NCBI GenBank assembly: GCA_021151525.1
Contig: JAGKXD010000025.1
Span: forward strand, 1-43,298
Direction of reading: 5' to 3'
Length of the DNA: 43,298 bases
Origin: Cellvibrionaceae bacterium
Lineage (GTDB): Bacteria > Pseudomonadota > Gammaproteobacteria > Pseudomonadales > Cellvibrionaceae
Shown here: positions 23,845 to 33,450 of the stretch, piece by piece
Numbering within the stretch: position 1 is the first letter of the stretch
Layout: the number at the start of each line of letters is the position of its first letter
Made by a program: the position numbers and the translations under genes
The notes under the pieces: generated by a model
What the model was told of the DNA's origin: nothing
The model's database searches: none
The model's input: the letters and a program-made list of their open reading frames with translations, nothing else

Positions 23845-25290
23845 TTAGCGCCCATTATTAATTGCGGACGGTACCGGCACCTTCAATTCTAAAATCGGTT
23901 GTTTTTCTAAATTTTTATCCAAAAGCCCATCTAATGTAGCAAGCGTTTTTGTGCTGTAGTCGGGGCTGGGAATTCCCAACACGTCCATTTTTAAAGGAAT
24001 GATACCTGCACCCAGTAAATTTCCTTCGGGGCTCAAACGTACATCAGCCACAATTGAGCTACCTAATTTTCCCGCTTTGGATAAAGAACCGAAACCCACA
24101 AAATTACCGAGCGAAAAAAATATGGGTTTGCCCTTATAAATTTCATAGGGGCGCACCACATGCGGGCCATGACCGAACACGGCGCTCGCACCGGCATCTA
24201 TCGCAAGCGTGGCGAACTTTCGGATATTACCCCTGTACTCATGCAAATAATATTCATCGGCTTCTGGCGTGCCGCCAGCATCTTCACCTTCACCACCGGC
24301 ATGTACAGTTACAATTACAATGCGGGCACTTCGTTTCGAATTTTCTATATCTTGCTTAACTTGAGCTTCATTATTCATTGACGATAACTGAGTTAAATAG
24401 CAGTAACTTAAAAAAGCCACTTTAGTATTTCTAACAGAGACTATCGCCTCAACACCTGGCAATCCAGACGGTTGTATAGATTCAGCCAAGAGCGCTTTTT
24501 TGGTTGCCCGCAACCCATCAACACCAAAATCCAACGAGTGATTATTTGCGAGTGAAAGTACGTTGAATCCCATTTCACGCAGAGTGCTGGCATAAGACTC
24601 GGGCATTCTGAATGCGTAATAACTGGCTTGCGAAGTATCTTTGCGCGACTCGCCCTGATCATAAAGAACGCCTTCAAGATTCCCCACCACCAAATCTGCG
24701 CCTTTAAAAGTTTGCGACAACTCGGCAATGCGTTTTTTATTATTATCGTCTGGCAAACGATTGTGAGGATAATTGCTGCCGAGAACAACATCACCTACTG
24801 CGCGAATAACAATTGGCTGTACGACTATAGAACTTGCAGAAGAAAAGGAATGTGAAGATGTAGTAACAGCAGCGAAAGATGATGCGAGAGAAGATGAAGA
24901 CTGACTAAAGATTACTGCTGCAGGAGCTGTGTTTGCTGCCGATAAACTATAACCGCGTGCGAAAAAGGTACTGCCACCCAACAACAAACAGACGAGCGCT
25001 GCTGCAAAATAATGTTTTGGTTTTACGCGAGCTTTTGCGGGATTAGGAATTGCATTAAGTGCGGCTTGGACTTCTGCATCATCTGGATGTAACTCAAGAT
25101 AAAGCTCAAAGGCTTTACGCGAGACTTCATCAACTGCAACTTTATTACTTGCTTGCAGCGCTATACGCCGCCCCAGCTTTGCAAGGGAAAGCGCCGTTTG
25201 CATTTGACCTTGCTTACGCTTGTAATGAATCAACGCTCGCAAAGCTGCAGATCCCTCAAGGTAGGAATCTCTTCTATTTTTCATTTTCAC
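23845..25290 (-). CDS. CapA-family (PGA_cap metallophosphatase-like) membrane-anchored protein
   Basis: The C-terminal two thirds is a CapA-type domain: GDVVLG, VVGNLEG, LANNHSLDFG, IVTVHAGGE, FGHGPHVVRP and FFSLGNFV, the calcineurin-like metal-binding pattern. Proteins of this family include poly-gamma-glutamate capsule factors, but many have unrelated roles. The N-terminal 90 residues are cytoplasmic and basic with short helical repeats, then come one transmembrane helix (AAALVCLLLGGSTFFA) and a serine-rich linker of Cellvibrio style. The enzyme domain is therefore periplasmic. The start is uncertain: GTG 25290 has AGGA 5 nt upstream, ATG 25284 is two codons later, and TTG 25311 is possible. 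It follows the glycosyltransferase gene on the same strand. Confidence 0.82.
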   Translation of the reverse strand: MKMKNRRDSYLEGSAALRALIHYKRKQGQMQTALSLAKLGRRIALQASNKVAVDEVSRKAFELYLELHPDDAEVQAALNAIPNPAKARVKPKHYFAAALVCLLLGGSTFFARGYSLSAANTAPAAVIFSQSSSSLASSFAAVTTSSHSFSSASSIVVQPIVIRAVGDVVLGSNYPHNRLPDDNNKKRIAELSQTFKGADLVVGNLEGVLYDQGESRKDTSQASYYAFRMPESYASTLREMGFNVLSLANNHSLDFGVDGLRATKKALLAESIQPSGLPGVEAIVSVRNTKVAFLSYCYLTQLSSMNNEAQVKQDIENSKRSARIVIVTVHAGGEGEDAGGTPEADEYYLHEYRGNIRKFATLAIDAGASAVFGHGPHVVRPYEIYKGKPIFFSLGNFVGFGSLSKAGKLGSSIVADVRLSPEGNLLGAGIIPLKMDVLGIPSPDYSTKTLATLDGLLDKNLEKQPILELKVPVPSAINNGR

Positions 25291-25337
25291 GTGAATCCTG
25301 TCTACGATCAAATTACGTTTTAATTACCGCTTTCGTT

Positions 25338-26639
25338 TTATTTATTCTTAGCTTCAATCCACTGCGACATATACTGTGTGCTTTTCAAAGTATGATGACG
25401 CAACATGCCGCCAATAAAATTTTGTTGGCGCTCACACACAAGATTCTGCGCAAGCAAATTAACTCGCTCAACAAGTGCTGCTGAATAATCTACAGCGCCG
25501 AAATAAGAGTTCAAAATAGTTTGGCTACAATCTTGGCTCTCCTGCCAGAGTTGCTGATTATTATAAAGTTGCACCGCGGCATCAGCGAAGTCTTGCGCAG
25601 AATTTGCAATTAAACCGCTCCAGGGAAAATCGCCCTGCATGGCCTCAGCGCCTATATTGGTAGTAACACTCGGCGTGCCACTACGCATGGCATCCATCAG
25701 TTTGCCTTTAATACCGGCACCAAAGCGCAGAGGCGCAAGACAAACACGCGCTTGCTGCATAACGTAAAGTGCATCATCCGCCCAACCTTTTACACAAAAA
25801 CCTTGTTTGGGATTGTGCAATTGCATGGCTTTAGGAGGAGGATAAGCGCCGTAAATATGTAACTCGGCCCGTGGGAGCTGTGTGCGAATGAGTGGCCATA
25901 TTGCATGCTTTAAATAAAGCACTGCATCCCAATTGGGTTCATGGCGGAAATTTCCGATACTAATAAAATTTTGTCGTTCACCATAAGCAGGCATAGCCTC
26001 TGGTTCACCTACAGAAAGAAAAGGGCAATAATGCAATAGTTGCGCCGGCACCGAAAAATACTGAGTGAGTAACTCAATTTCAAATTGCGAAATTATTAAG
26101 CTCAAATCACAGCGAAAAATAGCGGCAATTTCGCGCTGCGCCATATCATCGTTTGCCATTTTTTCATAAAGCTCAGCTGCACTCGCCAACACGGGGTTAA
26201 CACTTTGGCGAAAGGTTTCATTATCTGCTGTTTTTTGTGCTTGCTTTAACAACTGGTGACGCACATGACGCAGACTGTGTAAATCTTCCGTATCTAATAG
26301 ACGTAAGGCATTAGGGCAGACTTGCTCTACTCGCCAACCAAATTGTTCCTCGGTAAAAAAGCGATCAAACAAAACTACATCTGGCTTTAATTCGGCGATA
26401 AATTCATCAAAGCTGGAATCATTTAGCGCGACGGATTTTTCCTTTATGCCAAGCTCCATTATATCTGCCCTGTGCTCAGAGAGCGCAGCCGCCGATGCAA
26501 AAACAATCTGATAGTGCTGCGCCAAAAACAGATGAATCAATTCCATCATTCTGCTACCAGCAGCAGATGAATTGGGTTCAGGCCACACATAACCAATAAT
26601 CAGCAGAGTTTTTACTGTGCTATTCATTGCGTTACTCAT
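25338..26639 (-). CDS. Glycosyltransferase, GT-B fold (GT4-like)
   Basis: The 433-residue protein lacks a signal peptide and shows the two Rossmann-like halves of GT-B enzymes. The donor-binding part has FISIGNFRHEPNWDAV, ELHIYGAYPP, FCVKGWADDALYVMQQARVCLAPLRFGAGIKGKLMDAM and GTPSVTTNIGAEAM, with a final glycine-rich loop typical of family 4-like transferases. It probably transfers a sugar to a cell-surface glycan or protein in the cytoplasm. Its ATG overlaps the stop of the flavoprotein gene by 4 nt and CapA follows 47 nt downstream, so these three genes are probably co-transcribed. The acceptor and sugar cannot be predicted. Confidence 0.85.
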   Translation of the reverse strand: MSNAMNSTVKTLLIIGYVWPEPNSSAAGSRMMELIHLFLAQHYQIVFASAAALSEHRADIMELGIKEKSVALNDSSFDEFIAELKPDVVLFDRFFTEEQFGWRVEQVCPNALRLLDTEDLHSLRHVRHQLLKQAQKTADNETFRQSVNPVLASAAELYEKMANDDMAQREIAAIFRCDLSLIISQFEIELLTQYFSVPAQLLHYCPFLSVGEPEAMPAYGERQNFISIGNFRHEPNWDAVLYLKHAIWPLIRTQLPRAELHIYGAYPPPKAMQLHNPKQGFCVKGWADDALYVMQQARVCLAPLRFGAGIKGKLMDAMRSGTPSVTTNIGAEAMQGDFPWSGLIANSAQDFADAAVQLYNNQQLWQESQDCSQTILNSYFGAVDYSAALVERVNLLAQNLVCERQQNFIGGMLRHHTLKSTQYMSQWIEAKNK

Positions 26640-27913
26640 TGCGAAAGCCCCTGCAAATATTTCACCGCTCCTTCACCCGCAGCGCGCCCAGTGGCAAAGC
26701 ATGCAGTTAATAGATAGCCGCCTGTTGGAGCTTCCCAATCCAAAATTTCACCCGCGCAAAAAACACCGGGTAACTTTTTCAACATAAGTGCATTATCTAA
26801 CTCAGAAAAATTAATTCCACCCGCTGAACTTATGGCTTCATCTATAGGACGAAAACCTGTAAGTGGTATGCGTAAATTTTTAAGTGCCTGCGCAAGTGCT
26901 TTATTGTCTTGCCAAATAGAGGCGGGAGTTAATTCACGCAACAACCCAAGTTTTACGGGAGGAAGATTTAACTGCTTACGCAAAAAATTACTGACTGAAT
27001 TTTTACCGCGCGGTTTATTTAACTGTGCAATAATTTTTTCTTCACTTAAATCAGGCAGAAGATCTATTATCAATTCTGCCGAACCCTTTGCTAAAATCGT
27101 ATCCCGCAAAAGGGCTGAAAGTGCATAAACACTTGTGCCCTCTATACCGGTTTTGGCAATCATGGCTTCGCCGCGTACCGAATGCAGGACACCATCCGAG
27201 TCATTTGCACTTAAGCGCACTGTTTGCAAAGGTGCACCACTAAACGCTTCTTGAAATTTTTCACTCCATGGATATTCAAATCCACAGTTGCTTGGCAATA
27301 GCTCTGCAATTTGAATATCTTTTTCTCGCAGCAATTTGACCCAGCTACCATCTGAACCTAACCGCTGCCAACTTGCGCCACCCAACGCCAGAACCATTAC
27401 ATCGGCAACAATATTTTTTTTAATTTCTTCATTATTTTTTTGTTCGCTGATGTTGAGTGAGCCATCTTCCGCCCATCCCATCCACTTATGACGCGGATTA
27501 ATTTGCACGCCTAATTCGCGCAAACGATGCAACCAAGCGCGCAGCAAAGGGGCAGCTTTCATATCTGTGGGAAAAACGCGACCAGAGGAGCCAACGAAAG
27601 TTTCTATACCCAAACCGTGAATCCATTGACACAGTTGATCAGCAGAAAATTTATCGAGAAAGGGTTTTAAAGACGATGAGGATTGCGCATAACGCGTTAA
27701 TAATTTTTCATGCGGCTCGGAATGGGTGATATTCATTCCACCCACACCCGCTAACAAAAACTTTCGACCTACGGAGGGCATTGCATCGTAAAGTGCAACA
27801 CGAAAACCGGCGCTGGCGATAACTTCTGCCGCCATTAAACCCGCAGGGCCACCACCAATAATGGCGACCTGCGTGTGAGAAACTTGATGAGATGGAGATT
27901 GCGGCAAGGGCAT
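26636..27913 (-). CDS. TIGR03862-family flavoprotein (HI0933/BaiN-like NAD(P)/FAD oxidoreductase)
   Basis: The 425-residue protein opens with an FAD-binding motif (VAIIGGGPAGLMAAEVIA) and continues with the family hallmarks KFLLAGVGGMNITHSEP, GSSGRVFPTDMKAAPLLRAWL, LALGGASWQRLGSDGSW, GEAMIAKTGIEG and the C-terminal GVFCAGEILDWEAPTGGYLL with TACFATGRAAGEGA. This is the pattern of the PP_4765-type branch of the HI0933 family of soluble flavoproteins, whose substrate is unknown. A short AAAAGGTA site lies almost directly before the ATG. It overlaps the glycosyltransferase gene by 4 nt and lies 33 nt downstream of the esterase gene. Confidence 0.88.
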   Translation of the reverse strand: MPLPQSPSHQVSHTQVAIIGGGPAGLMAAEVIASAGFRVALYDAMPSVGRKFLLAGVGGMNITHSEPHEKLLTRYAQSSSSLKPFLDKFSADQLCQWIHGLGIETFVGSSGRVFPTDMKAAPLLRAWLHRLRELGVQINPRHKWMGWAEDGSLNISEQKNNEEIKKNIVADVMVLALGGASWQRLGSDGSWVKLLREKDIQIAELLPSNCGFEYPWSEKFQEAFSGAPLQTVRLSANDSDGVLHSVRGEAMIAKTGIEGTSVYALSALLRDTILAKGSAELIIDLLPDLSEEKIIAQLNKPRGKNSVSNFLRKQLNLPPVKLGLLRELTPASIWQDNKALAQALKNLRIPLTGFRPIDEAISSAGGINFSELDNALMLKKLPGVFCAGEILDWEAPTGGYLLTACFATGRAAGEGAVKYLQGLSQ

Positions 27914-27946
27914 TACCTTTTCTGTTATTAATGCCCAGCCAAGAGA

Positions 27947-29890
27947 TTACGGCAGTGATAACTCAAACGGCGATGCAGGCAAACCAGCTTTATTATACAG
28001 GTTTGCGCCCTCAGGGTTATCTGCCCATGCATAGCGCACACTGGTTGGCTCAGCAACCTGATCACTCCATACCAGCAGCTTATTGCCCTCAAGCTTCGCA
28101 TTTGCCCATACATACTTTTTATCTGCACCGGCGATGGCGATATGATGCAGCACGCCGTCCTTGGTAATTTCCAAATCGCCGCCAGCTTTATCAAAGCCAA
28201 CCAACAAGCCTTTACCATCGCGCTTGATACTCACAGCATTCGGGCCAGATGCAATAATCTTTTTATTGCCATAGGCCACTTTTTGCGCGGCTAACGCCAA
28301 ACGCTCACCCACTGCTTGTTTGTTTAGCGGATGAATATCATTCCATTCACCCACATCTGATGCCACCACCATAGCGGTATTTTTTACTTTTAAGGTTTTG
28401 CGTTGTGCTTCACGTGTAGCCGCCCAATCGCTCTCAGAGGGCTCAGATTTCGCAGCCATAAAATTCGCGAGCTGCACAAACAGAAACGGAAAATCACCTT
28501 GCTTAAATTGTGCGCGCCAATCACTAATTAAATCTGTCATTAAGGCTTCATACTCTTTTGCGCGACCAGTGTTAGATTCACCCTGATACCAAATAACGCC
28601 CTTCATTGCGAAGCCTAATGTAGGAGCCAATTTTGCATTGAATAATGCTGCAGGCTGATAATGCAAAGTTGTGGTTTTAGGCATATCACCTGTGCGCGCT
28701 GCAATTTTGTATTGCCACTCGCCAGCCAAAGGAATTGATTCATTACCTAAATCAAGCGCGTAGCGTTTTTCTTTTACGAAACCCGCGTTGGCTGTATAGC
28801 TGGTTACTCGAATGCTAATCGTATTTTTTCCTACTTTTAAAAGGCCTGCAGGCACAGAATAAATTCGCGGTGGATATTGATAACCCGTTTGGCCAATTTC
28901 TTTTCCATTCAAAAATATTTGGTCGCCATCCACAATGACGCCCATCCACAGAACTGCAGTTTTTGCGGCTTGCTCTGCGGTTAATTCAATAGTTTTACGA
29001 AACCACACTGCGCCCTGCGTAAATTCACTTCCCTCTTTAGAACTGCTCATTTGGTCTTTTAAATAACCCGGAACCTTAAAGCTTTTCCAATCTTTGGTAT
29101 CCAAAATTTCATTCGACCAACTGCCTTTCAAACCTTCATCTTTTGCACCTAAGTCTGTGTACCAGGCAGAACTAGAAGCTTTATCTGATGCAATTGTTTT
29201 TGCGACAAAATCATCGCTTTTGAAGGGCTGAAGCTGCGCAAGGTAATGGGGATATTTTGCCAAGCCAGTTTCACTTACCCAAGCCTCCGCGGGAGAACCA
29301 CCAACGGGAATTGTTATTAAACCCATAGGCACGTTTAATTTTTCATGTAAGTTACGCGCAAAGAAAAAACCAACGGCGGAAAAGTTGGGGAGATTTTCTG
29401 GCTCCGCTGTTTTCCACTGACCTTGTTGGTAATCATCCAAAGGGCCTTTAAACGCATAGACTACAGGCACATTAAATTCGCGAATTTGCGGGAGATGAGT
29501 TGATTCAATTAGATTGGGGTATTGGTATTTAACGCGCTTAAGCGGCAACTCCATATTGGATTGCCCCGCAGCAATCCACACATCACCGATCAATACATCT
29601 TTCACTTGCAGGTGATTTTTGCCCTGAATATCCAACACAAAAGGCCCGCCGGCTTTGTGCGGTTTAAAGGTTAATTGCCACTTGCCTGCTTGCGCTTTAG
29701 TGCTGAGCGTTTGTTTATCCAAACTGACGGTGACTTGCTCGCCGTCGTCCGCCCAGCCCCACAGGCTTATAGGTTTATCGCGCTGCAAAACCATTCCATC
29801 GCTAACCAAGCGCGGCAGTTTTACATCGGCGGCAGCACCAAATGCAATTACAGTCAGGTAGATACACACAAAGCGCAGAAGTATTTTCAT
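27947..29890 (-). CDS. Secreted sialate O-acetylesterase-type (SASA, CE20-like) carbohydrate esterase
   Basis: The 647-residue enzyme has a signal peptide (MKILLRFVCIYLTVIAFGAA) and a SGNH-type esterase split by a beta-sandwich insertion. The catalytic serine is in GQSNMELPL (about residue 108), the oxyanion/GES motif in GVIWYQGESN (about 405), and the catalytic Asp/His region in SDVGEWNDIHPLNKQA. The middle insertion (about 250-360) resembles a GH2-type jelly roll. Family members remove acetyl groups from sialic acids or, in plant-degrading bacteria, from xyloglucan side chains (CE20). I prefer the second given the host type. The start at 29890 (GAGAG 7 nt upstream, signal peptide) replaces a longer open frame starting at 30115. 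Palindromes upstream suggest regulation. Confidence 0.9.
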   Translation of the reverse strand: MKILLRFVCIYLTVIAFGAAADVKLPRLVSDGMVLQRDKPISLWGWADDGEQVTVSLDKQTLSTKAQAGKWQLTFKPHKAGGPFVLDIQGKNHLQVKDVLIGDVWIAAGQSNMELPLKRVKYQYPNLIESTHLPQIREFNVPVVYAFKGPLDDYQQGQWKTAEPENLPNFSAVGFFFARNLHEKLNVPMGLITIPVGGSPAEAWVSETGLAKYPHYLAQLQPFKSDDFVAKTIASDKASSSAWYTDLGAKDEGLKGSWSNEILDTKDWKSFKVPGYLKDQMSSSKEGSEFTQGAVWFRKTIELTAEQAAKTAVLWMGVIVDGDQIFLNGKEIGQTGYQYPPRIYSVPAGLLKVGKNTISIRVTSYTANAGFVKEKRYALDLGNESIPLAGEWQYKIAARTGDMPKTTTLHYQPAALFNAKLAPTLGFAMKGVIWYQGESNTGRAKEYEALMTDLISDWRAQFKQGDFPFLFVQLANFMAAKSEPSESDWAATREAQRKTLKVKNTAMVVASDVGEWNDIHPLNKQAVGERLALAAQKVAYGNKKIIASGPNAVSIKRDGKGLLVGFDKAGGDLEITKDGVLHHIAIAGADKKYVWANAKLEGNKLLVWSDQVAEPTSVRYAWADNPEGANLYNKAGLPASPFELSLP

Positions 29891-29957
29891 TGTTAGCTCT
29901 CGTTTATTATTAGCCCAGGTTTTATTGCCTGAACCGATTTTGCAACAGCGCACAAAC

Positions 29958-29999
29958 CTTGTATACAAGAAATGCAAAATTTTACATTTCCCTGTAAAA
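29958..29999 (-). promoter_or_regulatory. Two palindromes upstream of the esterase gene (candidate operators)
   Basis: A perfect 12-bp palindrome CTTGTATACAAG (29958-29969) lies beside TTTTACA-6 nt-TGTAAAA (29980-29999), with perfect 7-bp arms. They are 68-110 bp before the start codon, where repressor or activator sites are usual. GTATAC-centred palindromes are common for GntR-family regulators. Confidence 0.5.
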
Positions 30000-30002
30000 C
30001 GC

Positions 30003-30034
30003 AGATATAAAAAAACCAGCACTCGGCTGGTTTT
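30003..30034 (-). terminator. Terminator of the DUF3144 gene
   Basis: AAAACCAGC (30012-30020) and GCTGGTTTT (30026-30034) form a 9-bp stem with a 5-nt loop. On the minus strand it is followed by T-rich sequence. Confidence 0.85.
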
Positions 30035-30050
30035 GGGTTTAAAGAGCTTG

Positions 30051-30359
30051 TTAAGCGTCGCTGGCTTCGGCATCATCAGGACGAATATACACTTTATAGT
30101 TATCGCGATAGTCATCCAAATTGTCGCGAATCAACTCAGCGTAACGGCCAGTAAGATATTTCTGGGCGCTCTCAACTTCATCAATATATTCTTTGCGATC
30201 AATCGATGAACTCGCCACCACAAAAGCATTGAATCGAGCCGCAGCATTCAAGAGTGCCGCGCTTACGATTCCTGGATCAGCCTCATCACAGGCTTCATTC
30301 GCTTTTTCAATAAAAGCATCCACCAAATCCCAAAATTGACCTTCTTCAGCTTTACTCAT
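30051..30359 (-). CDS. DUF3144 family protein
   Basis: The 102-residue, strongly acidic cytoplasmic protein has the DUF3144 pattern: FWDLVDAFIEKAN near the start, VSAALLNAAARFNAFV in the middle and KYLTGRYAELIRDNLDDYRDNY near the end. It is predicted to be all helical. No function is known for the family. CAGG lies 7 nt before the ATG. It is a single gene with its own terminator, 69 nt upstream of which ends the pitrilysin gene's terminator region. Confidence 0.8.
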   Translation of the reverse strand: MSKAEEGQFWDLVDAFIEKANEACDEADPGIVSAALLNAAARFNAFVVASSSIDRKEYIDEVESAQKYLTGRYAELIRDNLDDYRDNYKVYIRPDDAEASDA

Positions 30360-30377
30360 AATGTACCTGCAGATGTT

Positions 30378-30405
30378 AAAAAAGCACTGCCCTTAAAAGC
30401 AGCGC
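30378..30405 (-). terminator. Terminator of the pitrilysin-type protease gene region
   Basis: On the minus strand GCGCTGC (30405-30399) pairs with GCAGTGC (30390-30384), with one G-U pair, followed by T6. It lies between the protease stop codon and the DUF3144 start. Confidence 0.75.
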
Positions 30406-30432
30406 TTCATTATAGCGATAAAACCGACCGAG

Positions 30433-33294
30433 TTAAGGTTTTACTTGTGCAAAAGGTGCCTCTTTAAAATTAGTGCCGCGTATTTGCAACAACATACCCG
30501 AACTATTATCACTCAAAAGTAACTCCTCATAAATTTTAATAAGATCTTCTTTAGTGACCATTTTCAATGCAGCCAAGTGACGTTCACGCCCATCGAAAGC
30601 ATATTTTGCATGCCAGAATTCACCGGCATAGCGCCCAGCTTCTTTATAGAAATCCGTTGGCTTTTGCATGATGTTAGCAATCATTGCATTTTTGGTCGCC
30701 TCAATTGCTGCAGGGTCTGTCGCTTTCAACTCCTCGAGATATTCATGACGGAATTTATCAATGCGCGCTTTAATTTTTACCATATCTGAATTTGCGCTTT
30801 GCACCATCAACGCATAGCTAGGGACATCATCAACTGCATAGGGGAAACTTTGCACCACATAACCTAATTGCTCATTGGTGCGCAATTGCATGAAAAATGC
30901 TTTATCTAAAAATGCATTAAGGATAACGAGCTGTGCTTGTTCATCGTCAGATTTTTTCTCGCGGAACCAAACTTCCATTACTGCACTGTCAGCTAAATTC
31001 AAAGAGTCCTTAAATTCAATGACCTTGCTTGACGATGGTGTAGTGTATTGCGAGATTACGCGATCTTTAGGTAAGCGTTTACCCGGTAATATTTTTGCAG
31101 CGGAAGCAGCCATCTCTTTAAGAGTTTCTTCACTGTAATTACCTACAGCCAAAATACGAATTAAAGGATCGCTTTTCACCGCCTTGTAATAAGCAATAAC
31201 ATCATTGAGAGTCACCTTATCTGCCGCAGCCAGAAGATCGCTATTACGCCACTGCACTTTATTGGTTAAACGCTCTAGGTGGCCATACATTTGACGAAAT
31301 ACTTGATCCTTGTCGCTGTTAGCCAGGCCTTGTTTGTAACTCACCAAGGCTTCATTAAATTCTGCAGGTAAAAACTCCAGCTTCACAAAATTAGTCAGCA
31401 GCTCATTAACGAGTTGTGGATGCTTGGTGGTGTAACCAGAAACATAAAGCGTTTGCGAATTAGGGCCGCCTACAGATAGAGCAATCCCCAAGGACGCGTT
31501 ATGTGCACGATCCATTAAAGAGGTGTTTTGTTTTTTGTAGATTTCACTCAACAAATTGGCCAACACAATATTTTTTGGATTTTTAATTCCCAAACCAGAG
31601 TTAATCTCTAGTGAAAGCTGCCCTTTATCTTCACGATAAAATTCGGGATGCTGTAAAAATGCCTCCACACCCGCAGTGCTTACCACTTGGTGAGGTTTTA
31701 AATACTTACTCTCAACAATAGGTGCAGCTTTGTCGGTGAATAAATTGTTGAGAGGTGGCAGATTAAAAGTATATTTTTTGGCAAGTGCAGTTAGCTGCTC
31801 ATATTTTTCTGGTGTTATATCTTGAATATCATAACTGCCATCAAAATAACTGATTGGCTTGCTCACCTTTTCTTGCTGACTTACATGCCAAATACGCACT
31901 TTCTGTGTATCCAATTGACTCAAAACATCTTTGATTGATTGCTCATCGTAACGCTCATAGACATAACCTGCGTTCAATAAATTTTCTACCGGCAGATCAA
32001 ACTGCATAGTGGTCAACTGAACTGCTTGTTGCAAAGGATTAGACTTACCCGCATTCTGAAAATCTTTAGAACGCATGGCTTGCAATTCGCGGAAATAGTT
32101 TTCATTCAAACCATTACGCTTAATAAGATCCGTGTACGCGAAAATTGCAGCTACCACTTCGTCTTGGTGTTTGAGGCCCACATCTGTCAATTCAACTTGT
32201 ACACGCATATATCCATCAGGGCCGTAAGCTTCAGATGCAAAGTACGCAGTCGTGTTTACCGCAAAACCTTTTTTACGCAATTGCTCACACAGAGTTCCGG
32301 CCTCTTCAGTGGTCAGCAAATTACGAATATATTCATTAGGTTTCAAACGCCACTGATCCTTATTTGATACTACGGGAAAATCCACATAGAGCGCCTTGAA
32401 ATCTTTATTGGGTTTGTAGTAAATATTTTTGGCTTCTTGCGCAACTGTAAGACCTGGAATTGTGACCTCAGGTTTAACGACATTTTTGTTAGCTATGTCA
32501 GAAAAATATTTTTCAGCCAGTGCTTTCAGCTCTGGGATAGATTGTTTCCCTACCAACGTCAAACGCATAATGTTCGACGAATAGTAACGCTGATAAAAAT
32601 TTTTCATCGCATCATTTAATTTTGCATTTGGTGTATCAACCAAGGTATCCAAGTTACCTATACTAAATTTTGTACGAGGGCTCTGCGGGTTGCCGGTTAA
32701 TGCATCTAAGCGATTCATAATCCAACCATCTTGTTGCTTCTGCATAGACCATTCGCTATTAACCGCATTGCGTTCTTTATCGGAATAATTTGCATCAAAG
32801 GTTGGCGATTTAAAATAATCGCTAAACCTGTCCAGGGCCTCATCAAATTTATTAGCGTTGACTTGAAACAAAAAATTGGTTTTGTCGAACGCAGTAAAAG
32901 CGTTGCTCATGCCGCCATTGGTTTGAGTAAATTTCATAAAGCCATCTGGCTCAGGAAATTTTTTTGTACCTAAAAACAGCATATGCTCTAGGTAATGCGC
33001 CAAACCTTGCTGCCCTTCTGGATCTTGAGCGCTACCAACACCTACAGCTAAAGAGGCTGCAGAATTTTCCAAACTTGGGTCTGAAACCACTATTACCTGC
33101 AAATTGTTGGCAAGCATAAGTGCAGCATAGCTGCGATCATCATTGGGGCTTTTTTGAATGACGGCATTATTAATAGCAGCGGCCACAGGGTTAATAGTGG
33201 GTTCGGCTTGTTTTGTGGCTTGATGTTGGCAGGCAGTTAGTAAGGCGCCGGAAACTACTAGAGCACTCAACCAATGCATTTGGCTTATTTTCAT
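30433..33294 (-). CDS. Pitrilysin/insulysin-type M16 metalloprotease, lipoprotein
   Basis: The 953-residue protein carries a lipobox (LLTAC, Cys22) and the inverted zinc motif HYLEH (residues 100-104). The third zinc ligand Glu181 lies exactly 76 residues after the motif, as in pitrilysin. The length and four-domain layout, including the C-terminal inactive M16 half with the substrate-binding segment QLRTNEQLGYVVQSFPY, match protease III (PtrA) and insulin-degrading enzymes. It should cut short peptides in the periplasm, attached to a membrane, unlike soluble E. coli PtrA. AAGGA lies 8 nt before the ATG. It appears to be a single gene. Confidence 0.93.
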   Translation of the reverse strand: MKISQMHWLSALVVSGALLTACQHQATKQAEPTINPVAAAINNAVIQKSPNDDRSYAALMLANNLQVIVVSDPSLENSAASLAVGVGSAQDPEGQQGLAHYLEHMLFLGTKKFPEPDGFMKFTQTNGGMSNAFTAFDKTNFLFQVNANKFDEALDRFSDYFKSPTFDANYSDKERNAVNSEWSMQKQQDGWIMNRLDALTGNPQSPRTKFSIGNLDTLVDTPNAKLNDAMKNFYQRYYSSNIMRLTLVGKQSIPELKALAEKYFSDIANKNVVKPEVTIPGLTVAQEAKNIYYKPNKDFKALYVDFPVVSNKDQWRLKPNEYIRNLLTTEEAGTLCEQLRKKGFAVNTTAYFASEAYGPDGYMRVQVELTDVGLKHQDEVVAAIFAYTDLIKRNGLNENYFRELQAMRSKDFQNAGKSNPLQQAVQLTTMQFDLPVENLLNAGYVYERYDEQSIKDVLSQLDTQKVRIWHVSQQEKVSKPISYFDGSYDIQDITPEKYEQLTALAKKYTFNLPPLNNLFTDKAAPIVESKYLKPHQVVSTAGVEAFLQHPEFYREDKGQLSLEINSGLGIKNPKNIVLANLLSEIYKKQNTSLMDRAHNASLGIALSVGGPNSQTLYVSGYTTKHPQLVNELLTNFVKLEFLPAEFNEALVSYKQGLANSDKDQVFRQMYGHLERLTNKVQWRNSDLLAAADKVTLNDVIAYYKAVKSDPLIRILAVGNYSEETLKEMAASAAKILPGKRLPKDRVISQYTTPSSSKVIEFKDSLNLADSAVMEVWFREKKSDDEQAQLVILNAFLDKAFFMQLRTNEQLGYVVQSFPYAVDDVPSYALMVQSANSDMVKIKARIDKFRHEYLEELKATDPAAIEATKNAMIANIMQKPTDFYKEAGRYAGEFWHAKYAFDGRERHLAALKMVTKEDLIKIYEELLLSDNSSGMLLQIRGTNFKEAPFAQVKP

Positions 33295-33390
33295 TAAAGA
33301 TTCCTTTTGAGTCAGGGGGGGCTAAATCGCGATGATGAATTTATCGCCTGCGCTTAAGACATGCAAATATTCTTTGAAGTTCATATGGTG

Positions 33391-33436
33391 AAAATAAAAA
33401 AGCCAGAAAGCCCCATAGCAAATAGAGCTTTCTGGC
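33391..33436 (-). terminator. Terminator at the end of the DUF2884-to-PspC gene run
   Basis: GCCAGAAAGC (33402-33411) and GCTTTCTGGC (33427-33436) form a perfect 10-bp stem with a 15-nt loop. On the minus strand it is followed by T6 and more T-rich sequence, just after the pspC-like stop codon. Confidence 0.88.
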
Positions 33437-33450
33437 CTGCAGTAATCAAC

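Noticed and set aside
29891..30115. N-terminal extension of the esterase open frame
   Set aside because: The extension runs through palindromes and the neighbouring terminator, and the signal peptide with a good ribosome binding site begins at 29890.
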